The translations under genes and the position numbers were made by a program. The notes beneath the pieces are model-generated. The model saw only the letters and a list, made by a program, of their open reading frames with translations. It was not told the origin of the DNA and made no database searches. 64,000 nucleotides of DNA from Psococerastis gibbosa (lineage: Eukaryota > Arthropoda > Insecta > Psocodea > Psocidae), in the NCBI GenBank assembly GCA_963971405.1, contig OZ020487.1:12001344-12065343 (forward strand), written 5' to 3'. Positions 44,379 through 55,000 of this stretch are shown here, piece by piece. The number at the start of each line of letters is the position of its first letter. The first letter of the stretch is position 1.

Positions 44379-44954
44379 TGTTGAGTTCTTCCACAGTGTG
44401 CATCGCCAAAGCCACATTCAAGGTAAGGTACCCATTAGGTTTTGGTGTACCCAGCCTGGAGAAAATTGTATGCTTTCACGTCGTGTCTCGAACGTCCACC
44501 TTCCGTTTCCCTGCCAACTTGACTATGCCACTTGTCAACTCGTTAAATCCGCGGGCGCCCCTCGTTGTCCTTGGTCGGGACAAGTCTAGAGAAAAAAATT
44601 GCAGAGGCTGATCCGATCCGATAGGTTACTTTCTCGAATCGAAGGTGGACCACTTTCATCCGTTATTTAATACGGAGCATTTCCTATCCCGCGAGCCGCA
44701 ATTAAATCTCTGTATTAGTCTCTTTTACGCATTCCCATCAACTTCCGTTACACAATGTCATCTATCTACGTGCGAAGACTTGGTAATTAATTTTTAGGTG
44801 GTTTGGGTAAAGTTTCATTCGCCGGAAGTATTGAGTGGAAATAAACAGGTGTTGTTTTGACTGCTACTTGTGAGAATCCATCTTCTTCTTCAAATGCCTC
44901 TTCTATCGAAAATGGGCGATCATCTGGCAATTGTAGTCATGATGACTATACTTT

Positions 44955-45029
44955 GGCGCAAATTTCACCGACCTCGCATTTGTCAATATCTGGACCACTA
45001 TCAAATGCGAGGTCGGTGTAATTTGCGCC
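44955..45029. mobile_element. Hairpin MITE h10, minimal 75-bp form
   Basis: GGCGCAAATTTCACCGACCT and complement. The cgacctcgcattt stem is the same as the start of the inner H element. TAA lies on the right only. Confidence 0.65.
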
Positions 45030-45728
45030 TAAGGGATTGTAAATTTGTAATGCAGTAGAAATTTTATTAATTAATTAATCAAATTTATATATCAACTGCA
45101 AATCAATGGCTAATAATAAATACCTAATTCTTAATCATTTTATTAATCGGTTTCCAATTGCCTTCTGCATCCTTACGCCGTTGACTCCTCTTCATTGAGT
45201 TCTTCCGCCTACGGAGCCAGATCCCCAATTCCAGGACAAAAGGGTGCCCTGCACAGAATATACTGTGTTTTCGCTTATCCCGGCTGAAACTCGGTCCCCT
45301 ATCTGTTTTCAGCAGTCACCATGACGCCCTTCCATCTCCGAACCTACACCATCTCAAAAGGACTATGATATGCAAGTGCTTCAGATGCATGCACATACTC
45401 GATCTTGCATTCAAAATCTGATTGGAACTAGTTGCTTGTTATTACCAATGCTGACTATACTTAACTGCACTATATATACAGTACGTAGCGGGTTGTGACA
45501 ACAATCATATAGTGGGATGTTCCCCCTCATTAGCATAAAGAACTGCCAATGACAGATATAAACGACACACCCAGTATTGTCTGTAAAATAATTATAAGAC
45601 CTTCTTGCGTTTGATTATTGCAACACGATTGCAGGGAAATAATAACACATCTTTGCACATACTTTATTAGTTTACAGTTAGCTAGAGTTCTATATATGTA
45701 AGACAGATAGAACATTCGCCCACGCTAA
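45030..45728. other. Intergenic, nothing recognised
   Basis: No repeat or frame that can be matched. Confidence 0.35.
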
Positions 45729-46123
45729 GGCGGGGTTTCCACCGACCGGCTAGGGCTAAATACAAAAACGGTGACGTGGTAGCAGACATTCAAGACTAAG
45801 GCGGGGTTCCCAACGACCTCGCATTGCAGAATGCAAGTGGCATTGACGGAAATGTTTGTTTTACTCTATGCGATAGTTAAAATTGATCAATGATCATAGA
45901 GTAAAATCACAAACAAACCAACTAAAATTAAAAAATGGCGTCATGGGATATGTTAATTACAAACATTTTAATAGATTTCTACAAAAAGAAAAAGAAACAT
46001 TTCCGTCAATGTCATTTGCATTCTGCAATGCGAGGTCGGTGGAAACACCGCCTAAGTCTTGAATGTTTGTTACCACGTCACCGTATTTGAATTTAGCTCT
46101 AGCCGGTCGGTGGAAACCGCGCC
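45729..46123. mobile_element. Nested hairpin MITE, composite copy H4
   Basis: GGCGGGGTTTCCACCGACCG to complement, direct TAA duplications (45726-45728 and 46124-46126). Here the outer tips carry the inner-type terminus (GGGGTTTCC) rather than GCCCATTCC. Confidence 0.8.
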
Positions 46124-46504
46124 TAAGGAACCTGTCATAGATACGGGTATTTAGGACCTCTCCAAAAATAAAGATTTAGTTGGTAGGGGGGAAGGCCCCA
46201 AATTATTATTTCGCCCAATGTTTCTCATCAACGGAGCTGACAGTGTGTCAGTACCTACATGCTCCTAGCCGCATTCCTCTTATGCTATAAGGATAACATG
46301 GTGATGAGGGCATTAGGTAAGGTTATTAATGTTTATGTAGCCTACTAGGCATTTGAAACGACGGAGAAAGGACGATGGGCAGGTGACATTTGGGAGGACA
46401 GGTTTGGCGAAAGTAAAAGCGCTGCCCACAGTAAATGCAAAGTGGCAGCCTAAATTACTAAATGTATCTGTCGCTTATGGCAAATTTATACTTGAAATAG
46501 TGTC
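46124..46504. other. Intergenic, nothing recognised
   Basis: No repeat or frame that can be matched. Confidence 0.35.
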
Positions 46505-46690
46505 TCATTGAAAAGGATTAGGAATTGTTCAGTTGGTAAAGAGCCAAACGATGAAATGGAAGGCCGAGGTTCGAGATTCATCATGAAAAACTGCGGGTCC
46601 ACCCAACCCTATTGCGTAGCATACCTTCTTCGGAAAGTTTAAACTCGGCTGCCGGGCATCCCAAATAGTGCAATAGTCAAGAGAGGGGAT
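46505..46690 (+). mobile_element. SINE family 4, copy 1
   Basis: tRNA-like head: gaattgttcagttggtaaag (box A) and ccgaggttcgagattc (box B). Body gcgggtccacccaaccctat and ctcggctgccgggcatcc. The body alone recurs at 56340-56440, and an inverted copy lies at 54700-54850. Confidence 0.65.
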
Positions 46691-48111
46691 AGAAAATACA
46701 CACTCATGTACAACGTAGTGATACTGAAGATCTTGGTGAAACGTTTGAAAGTAAGTTTCTGTAGGTAACTGATTCTTCTGCATCATCACGTGACTCCAAA
46801 GTCCCCGTTGGTCTAATTTTTTATTAAAATTAATTTTGACACTTGGTAAACTGGCTCAAGTACTCAGTGTCAACCCACACCGACCACTAGCAGCAATGGA
46901 CAAGCTGGGACTTACCTGCCACCAGGCGCGGATCTAGAATGGGACCAAGGAGGGGTTACGTTTTTTTTTTTTAAATAGGGCTGAAATAGTGGGGTTTTAC
47001 GCATTTTCAGAGCAAGAAGGGTTCTATATGTAATTAATACAGTCTAGCACAAATGGGGGCACGGGGGTCTCCCCCGGGAGAAAATTTGTGATAAATAAGA
47101 CTGAAATAGTGGGGTTTTACTCATTTTAAGGAACCTAATGGGGGGGGGGGCTATAGCCCCCATAGTCCCCCCCCCGTAGATCCGCGCCTGCCTACCACTG
47201 ATATTAAAAAAGGCGTTAGCTTGACTTAGCCATAGTACGGGATCGAGTCTCTTAATAAAGTCACTTTTTTTCTGTAGGCTTATTGTAGCATGCTATTGTA
47301 GATAAGTTATTTTAGCACAGACGGCAGGTCCTTTCACCTTTCACACGCCCGGCACCTTTCCTTCACCGGCACAGCGTACTTCCTGTCTTTTCATTACAAT
47401 TTGTTCCTATTCGGGGAGGTCCTCTATAATCTGAGAATGACCATAACGGCCTCGTCATGATACCAACAATACAGTATAATATGGTGCAATGCATTCAAAA
47501 GGTTCTTAATTCACCGTACGGGTGAACAACCACAGACCCTTCACTTTACATCTCTTGCCTATTTTTTATAATATGTCCCCATGGATTAGAATGTGATGGA
47601 GCCTACCACGATTCATAGTAAATTCTAATGAATGTCATGGAAGTAATGCTTATATTATATAATATGTGTATTATTTAATAATATGTGTAATAATTGAGAG
47701 GCAAGTTGTCGAATCGTACATTTGTGAATAGGCTAATAAAGAATATCGGTGATATCGGGTACATAAAACGAACATGAACAATAACGTTATATGAAGCATA
47801 TTACAATCCGCGCTGAAAGTGTTACTTTAAAGATATCGTGAAGGGGGAGGGGGGCGGTTGCCTGGCAAACTGTTCATATATGTGCATGGTTGGTAGGCAC
47901 CAGCGAAATTCGCCGAACTTTACAAATAGTTCCGACAGTTGAATCCCAATTTTTCTTAGTTTTTACTAGTAGCCTATGTTAAGTTTTGGTCTAAAATTAT
48001 GTAATATTTAAAATTATCTGTTGTACCTACTTAAAAATATTTAAACGGTGGAATCTTGTAAAGACGTTCCAGTAAGTAGCTAAGTAATTGTAGAGCAGAA
48101 TTGAAGATTAA
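46691..48111. other. Intergenic, no gene
   Basis: 46735-46800 resembles part of the 49912 MITE (gaaacgtttgaaagtaagtt, ttcttctgcatcatcacgtg). 46920-47180 holds two inverted units of the 20750 repeat between ggatctag and oligo-G/C tracts. Nothing else is recognised. Confidence 0.35.
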
Positions 48112-48496
48112 GAGGATATGTCACGTAGAAAATTGGCAACCCAAAATACTTTTCACTTTTTATTTATTTAACTCAGCAAGTTATTAAAAATTTGGCTCAT
48201 CTAAGTTGTAGAAGACTACTTCGTGCACCATGTAATCGGGTATTTTTACTTTGCGGTATTGTAGTTCTTCCAAAAATCCCAGAATACGCGAAATTTTAGT
48301 CCTGTCTGTTCTGGTATTTATGAAAGAACTAAGGTACCAAAAATTTAATATTTCCTATTATATGATGCATAAAGTAGTCTTCTACAACTTCCATGAGCCA
48401 AATCTTTAATGACTTGCTTTGTTAATTAAATAAAAAATTAAAAGTCAGTAAAAATAACAAATTTTGGGGTGCTCATTTTCTACGTAGCATGTCCTC
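48112..48496. mobile_element. 385-bp inverted-repeat element, GAGGAYATG ends, TTAA flanks
   Basis: GAGGATATGTCACGTAGAAA at the left and tttctacgtagcatgtcctc at the right, about 38 bp imperfect. TTAA at 48108-48111 and 48497-48500. Noncoding. The GAGGA tip recalls the 250-bp elements with 4-bp duplications. Confidence 0.78.
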
Positions 48497-48593
48497 TTAA
48501 CAAATATCTATATTGCTTGTCCAATATGATACCTTTTGGGCTCGTCCATCGTTAAGAACGTACCAATCTACATAACGTATAGGGAACGCGCAC

Positions 48594-48738
48594 ATGCCAA
48601 TGACCCCATGGATTTCGGACATTATTTGTATTGTTTCCGCATGAATTCTTGGCCATTGGAAAACTAGTATACGCCCCCCTCGATGTCTACACCGGAAACA
48701 AGCGATAATGGACATGCTGAGACAAGCTTAGCATTGAT
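48594..48738 (+). mobile_element. ~145-bp CCATGG/GTCAATGG element, copy 3
   Basis: atgccaatgaccccatggat to caagcttagcattgatgaat. Same order and orientation as 29944-30075. Confidence 0.55.
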
Positions 48739-48894
48739 GAATGAAACAGGCGATAGCATGGCTTAACCAAGTAATGATCCCCCCTTTACAAATATAAAAT
48801 TGTCTCATTATGTAATTGTACACTATTTGAATAATTATACGATTTATTTATTTATTTATTTATAAGTGTATATAACTTATCAATCCATTTAAAT

Positions 48895-49020
48895 AATAGA
48901 AGTCAAATCAAATCAAATCAAATTTATTAAATAAAATCAAAACAACATTTACAATATTAAAAAATAGAGGGGGGGGGGCCAAAGGAAAAGTCCCGTGCTG
49001 GGCCCCCCTTTAAAAGTACA
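48895..49020 (-). repeat. Probable LINE 3' end with AAATC repeat
   Basis: Reading on the minus strand, gggcccagcacgggactttt and an oligo-C tract are followed by an AT-rich stretch and (TTTGA)n. The layout looks like a non-LTR 3' UTR and tail, but no coding remnant is attached. Confidence 0.35.
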
Positions 49021-49911
49021 AGTGAAAATTAGTACAAGTAATAAAAAAATTTAAAGTTTAATAGAGAATAATTGTGCAATAACTGAATTAATGTAGGCTA
49101 ATAAAAAAAAAAATATTGGTTCACAATCGACACTGAGAGAACATCCAGAAGTCAAATAAGGCAGAAAAGTTTACGTCTGAGAATTTACAATAGGACATAA
49201 TGGCGGCCATCATGGCGCCCATCATGGTTTGTGCCATGAAATAGTGTCTGGACTTATGAGCGAAAAAAAAAAATGAGTACACTAGATATTGTATTATAGA
49301 TGTAGCCCGACACAACTAGTCGGCAATGAGCTCTGCTCGTAATTATTGAGCAACTACAGGCTAATAATTGTATGGTGCAGTACCCAGGTACAGTATATTT
49401 CCGGCTCTAAAAAGCCATAAAATTCTCGTAGAATAACAGTACTTAATAATAATTTTAGTGATGCTTTTGCCTGTAATAGAAAGAAATAGGCCGCTATAGA
49501 CAACATCAGTGGATTATTGTACCTTCAATAAATATAATACTTGGGAGGTCCAGACTTTCTCATACTCTTTCTATCATACCTATGTAGTAGGAGCAAGACT
49601 ATTAAACTATTAGATGTACAACATTATACATATACATAATATACGAGTACATAATAATGTAGAGAAATCCTGAGGGACAAATTTAATGGTATAAAAATGC
49701 AAATCTCACAGTGATCTTAGAGTAAGAAAAGACAATATAAAAATAAATATAAAGAATCATTTCTTAGAAGAAATGCCCCTACACATTTCAATACACAATG
49801 TGTCAAAACCACCAATTAGCCAAATTTTTGGAATTTGAATTGTTAGGTTTAGATTAGTTTGAGGATGTTAGGTGGGAGGAGTGCGATATTTTGTTAGTGA
49901 AAGTCACTTAT
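49021..49911. other. Intergenic, nothing recognised
   Basis: AT-rich. Small frames lack content. Confidence 0.35.
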
Positions 49912-50090
49912 TGATGAAGCATTAGAATCCAGGAGGATAGGTCGTGGTCGATTTGAAAACCTCCACGGAACCCCCACGGAAACTCAACGTAGTGTCACTG
50001 AAGATGTTGACTGCAGAAGTTGACAAAACGTTTGGAAGTACGCTCTCAGATCGACCACGACCTATCACCCCGGATTATACTGCTTCATCA
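49912..50090. mobile_element. 179-bp inverted-repeat MITE
   Basis: About 43-bp terminal repeats: TGATGAAGCATTAGAATCCA and complement, continuing ggataggtcgtggtcgat. The interior has gtagtgtcactgaagatgtt and aaaacgtttggaag. Related ends at 12869-12971. Confidence 0.7.
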
Positions 50091-51447
50091 TGTAACTCCG
50101 GCCGTGAAAGTCTATACGATTAATTGGCATCAATATGTTGAAGAATATAAGGGAGCCTAAAGGGTCCACTCATACTGATATTATACCTACTTCTAAAATA
50201 ATTGTAAAACTAGAATTTTGAAGGAAATAAATTTTACTTTACTTACTTTACTATATTGCTCTAAGAGCTCGATATTTCCCTGGATTTAATTAAAAATGGA
50301 CCCGATTGTCTCTTTATTGCCAAGAAAATCATGGCATTACACCACAGAAAGGAAGAAACCTAACTAGTGCAAATTTAGCTAAAAATAAGGTAAGGAGAAA
50401 ACACAGCTGGAGGGCATGTTGCATACCAAATAAAGCATCATAATTCGTAGTTGCATACTCACAAGGACTTCCGATTCCGCTGGATTTGGTTCCAGATTCA
50501 TTGTAATTCCTTTTAATTATCTACCGAGTATTTATTCCCTAGTATTAAGAGGGGTATACATTTTGTTTCTATCGTTTGCTACAAGTACTGCACATTTCCT
50601 TGTCATTAACATGAGTTTTTAATATTGTCTGTAGATCGAAGAAAAATCATATTATAAAATATTTTCCTCATCTTGTCGGATACATACGAAATTGATTATG
50701 ATCAACAGTGAAACAGGGTAAGATCGAATGTAACGAATTTGCATAATAGGATTGACAAGAGGATTGGGCGTTAGGGGCACTCGCTACGAAAGAAGGCTTA
50801 ATCTATTAATTCTTTGTGTGGCCGAATGTTAAAGTCTATCTCCGCAGTGAATTCAAGTTCAAAAACCTAGTTTTTTTTTAACGAGTTAGCAAATGATGTC
50901 AATTCTCACCTTCTCCCACAATATAAGCTTGTGCACCAATGGAAATCGACTCAAATTCCGTGTAAAATAGAATCTTTTCATCCGACTGTATTCATGTATC
51001 GAATCCAATTTGGTACCCTCGCGAGTAATAAGTCGGGATCGAACGTCTCTACCTAGTACCTACGCATTGGTTGAGCTGCATATTCCTAGGTTTCCTAAAT
51101 TCCAGGTAGACTACTATCAGATGTAGGTCTGTAGCTTCTAATTTTAAGGAGAAAAAATATAAAAAAACATTTGACAATTCGCAAATTGTAATTATATTTT
51201 GCTATAACAAACATCACAACAAATAAGGGAAATATAGATAATAAAATTAAGAGGGAAGAATATACAGGAACAGGGCCACCCCCACTGACGTCAAAGTTAT
51301 GCAATATAAAACGCTTCTTGCACAGAATGGACGCTAAAATAAGTTCAATCGCCCATCTATCACAAATAGTCGCTTGCAAATGACGCCAGATAGGAATCTC
51401 TCACGCACACATTCATGGCACAGTCTCAGTGGTAAAGCTTTGGTTCT
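50091..51447. other. Downstream of gene C, no gene recognised
   Basis: Contains the gene C 3' UTR at its right edge. I found no canonical AATAAA on the minus strand within 350 nt of the stop. Confidence 0.35.
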
Positions 51448-52073
51448 TTAGTGGCTACTCCTGTAGTCCCTGGACCCAGAGTAGGAAATAGTGTTGTAAG
51501 AGTCAGACTGGCTGGGAGCACCGTATGAGGAGGAAGGAGAGCTGTAAGAAGATGAAGGAGGTCCGTATGAGCTAGAGGGAGGTCCGTACGAGGAGGAAGG
51601 AGATGAATATGAGGTGGAAGGAGCAGAGTAAGTAGCGGAAGGAACTCCGTATGAGGTAGAAGGTGAAGAGTAGGAAGGACTGCTGATAGGAGTGAAGGAG
51701 GTGGAATAAGAGGCGGTGGATGGGACTCCGTAAGACTTGGAAGGAGGGGAGAGGTAGGTGCTGGAGGGGAGGGCCTCAGGGACGCCGTAGCTGTGGCTAA
51801 GGGACGGGGAGAGCTTAAGGCTGGTGGCAGGGGCGGCAGCAAGGCTGAGTCCACTATATCCGTGTCCACTTAGACCACTGAGACCGCTGTAGCCAGAGGC
51901 ACCAAGACCGCTGTAGCCAGAGGCGCCAAGGCCACTGAGACCGCTGTAGCCGAGGGCACCAAGTCCATGGCCTCCAAGAGTGCTGTATCCTTGGGCTCCA
52001 AGAGTGCTGTAGCCTTGAGCTGCGGTCAGGCCGCTAAGACCAGAGAGTCCGACAGGGTAGCCGCTGCTGTATC
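51448..52073 (-). CDS. Gene C exon 4 (residues ~140-347 and stop)
   Basis: Acceptor TTCTTTCAG before GATACAGC. It encodes GYSTLGAQGYSTLGGHGLGA-type repeats, then LSLAAAPATSLKLSPSLSHS, then repeats of SYGVP, SYSSPS and SYGPP, ending SGSRDYRSSH and TAA. Confidence 0.93.
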
Positions 52074-55000
52074 CTGAAAGAAAAATGGAATTAGTTGAGA
52101 AATAGGAAGTGACCACTGTTTTTTTATGCTGAACGCATGAATTTGTGTCCACTAATGTATGAGTTGACTCCACCTTTGGGTTCTGTAAGAGGCTACACAG
52201 AACAAAGACAGAACCCGTATCACCGTTAATTTTTTAGGCTAAAAATTAATAAAAGAGACTTCCATCATGCCTTAATGTCTTAGATAGAAGTAAAGTTGAA
52301 TGTAAAATGACCAGGGCAAAGATAGTACAAAGAAAACAATTCAAAGTGAAAATAGTTTTGTCATAAACACGTGATACTTTCTCTCTGTATTGCCTACCTC
52401 GGATAAGCTCATCTTATAATTCAATATCTTCACAAACAGCATATTAATACTTCCACGGATATCCCATTACAATACTCGGTGGCAGTATAACTTGTTAAGT
52501 TGAAGCATAACAAGACTATGTCCTAAATAACCCATAGCCACGACTGTAACTTCAACTTAGAAGCCCCAGGAAAGCTCAATACAATCTAGTGAGAAGTCAG
52601 ACAATTTCGGAGGGGATTGCAGCCCCCCCCCCCTGGTTACGGGCTTGCCCTTAAGTACACTAAATCCGTCATTACGGTAGCTCAAATTACTAACAGCAGA
52701 TAAAGAAGAAAATTGCCGAAGGTATTCTCACAGCTAAACAATTTATTGATACCAGTTTATGCATAATAGTGCATTAAATAAACCAATCTTGGTACCGACG
52801 ATGAAAACGCCTTAAGCGTTCAAAACCGACCTCCCAATACTATTGTTCAAAATTTTTCACGGTTTGGCGGCTTTCCGGGTACCACCTCAAACAACTGCCG
52901 ACTATCTTCCGAGTATACGACTCTCACGCTCTATATTATTAATAGTTCCTTTACATAATTTTTATACGATAGACCCTAGACTGTGAGAATTCACATAAAT
53001 ATACTGTACATAGATGGCGATCGTAACTAATGCACAAGTTCATAGACGGAAATTATCAGTTTTGTGAATGGTACCATACAATTGGGGGGCCTGAGAGTAA
53101 AAGTCTGCCGGGCCTATTGTCGACCTGCTCTCCTTTCATTAAAAGGGGCGGGGCTGTTGCTAATGCACGTGGTAAAAACAAGATAATCAACGTAAGTGGT
53201 ATTAACGGGCAATTACGTAATAATAACCTTTCATAAAGTGCAATGCCTGTAATAAAGTGTCAGATAAAATCGGTTTTTTTCTGGTCACTTCCCCATTTGC
53301 TGGGGGCTATTGTACTGAATTTCTGCTAGTGATGAATTTGTTTGTATTTAGTAAACCGCCCCAACAAGGGGGGAGAATCTGGATTTCGAATGTCTTTCTT
53401 GTCGAAACCCTTTTCTAACTACCCCTATGGTAAATTCGTTGCCCCATTACTTATAATCGAAGATCCTAACAAAACAATACCCGTGGGCATGAAGACATGG
53501 ATCTCTTAGATAAAATCCTGCCTTCCTAGCATATGGATGTAGTGTCACTGTGCTGATTCTAAAAACAGAAGGTGGTTTGAATTCCTCTTGCTGGTATTAC
53601 TCACACGTCTACCTAACACCATTGTACTTTTCTCGAAGGTGTCCCCAAACCAAAAAACAATAATATCTTAATGCTTCCACCAATGTCTCCAAGACCACGA
53701 GCGCCGGCGTTTTGACTAGGGTGGACTGCCGTTCCCTCCTAGCCTGGCAACTAACAGACTAATCAACGGACTCGAACGTGTCCTGAAGCTCGGAAATGGC
53801 AATAGCTTAGTGCTTACCTCCAATGTGTCCAAGACCAAGACCGCCGGCGTATAGGCTAGGCTGGGCAGCAGCGTAAGACAAACCATGCAGACCAATAGGC
53901 TGCTGGAGTCCAACAGCGCCCAGACCGCCATATCCACCGTATCCACCGAGCCCGGCGTACCCGCCAAGCCCGCCCAACCCGCTGTAGCCATGGCCTCCCT
54001 GAAGAAGGATAGGGGAAGAAGCAACGCTGTGACCTGCAACAATAACAAAAATTATTATGGAAGGGTACCAGCAGTACTGCGTTCATTGAAATAGATTGCT
54101 GATGTTAAGGCGTTACCGTCCGACCGGGGCGATTTCAGGAAATGGGGTCGGGGCGACCCCCCCCCCCACTCTGTGCACGCAGCACCAAGGGGGAAGAAGA
54201 AAAAGAAGATTGCTGATGACATTGTTTAGCTTACTGGTAACATTAAAAAACGCCGTGGCATGACAACCCAATGCGGGTCTAGGCTGCTCTCTTGACTACT
54301 GCACCTTAAGGCGCCTGTTCCACCGACCGGCTAGGGCTATTTACAAAAACGGTGACGTGGTAGCAGACATTCGAGACTTAGGTGGCGTTTCCACCGACCT
54401 CGTATTGCAGAATGCAAATGACATTGACGGAAATTAGAATTTTTCTTTTTATAGAAATCTATTAAAATTTTTGTACTTAACATATCCCATGACGCCATTT
54501 TTTAATTTTAGTTTGTTTGTTTGTGATTTTACTGTATGATCATTGATCAATTTTAACTATGGCATAGAGGAAAATAAACATTTCCGTCAATTCTGCAATG
54601 CGAGGTCTGTGTCTTGAATGTCTGCTACCACGTCACTGTTTTTGTAAATAGCCCTAGCCGGTGGATGGAATGGGCACCTTAGTGATGTTGTAGTCAGCAT
54701 CATGATCGGCAGCCGAATCAATAGATGAAGATTAGGTACCGATTAGGGTAGAGTGGACGCCAGCTAGGCTTTTTCTTCTTTTATGTCGAGTCTCGAACCC
54801 CGACCCCCCGTTCCATAGTCTAGTTCTTCACCAATTGAGCTATTCCTGACCTTACTATGCCAACACAAATTAGTTTGTAGGATCAAATATTTCGCGTAGA
54901 ACTGGACTCTGATGGAACCAGAGTACAGAGACGAGTACATCACTATATAATATTAATTACAAGTAGTTATTACGGGTCATAGGTCAGTAGTGGTTAGAGC

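Noticed and set aside
49912..50090. Target duplication for this MITE
   Set aside because: Flanking bases differ on the two sides and no consistent short repeat could be defined.
51426..51869. Minus-strand frame of 147 codons rich in Pro and Leu
   Set aside because: Alternative frame of gene C exon 4; the SYGxP frame joins in phase with the other exons.
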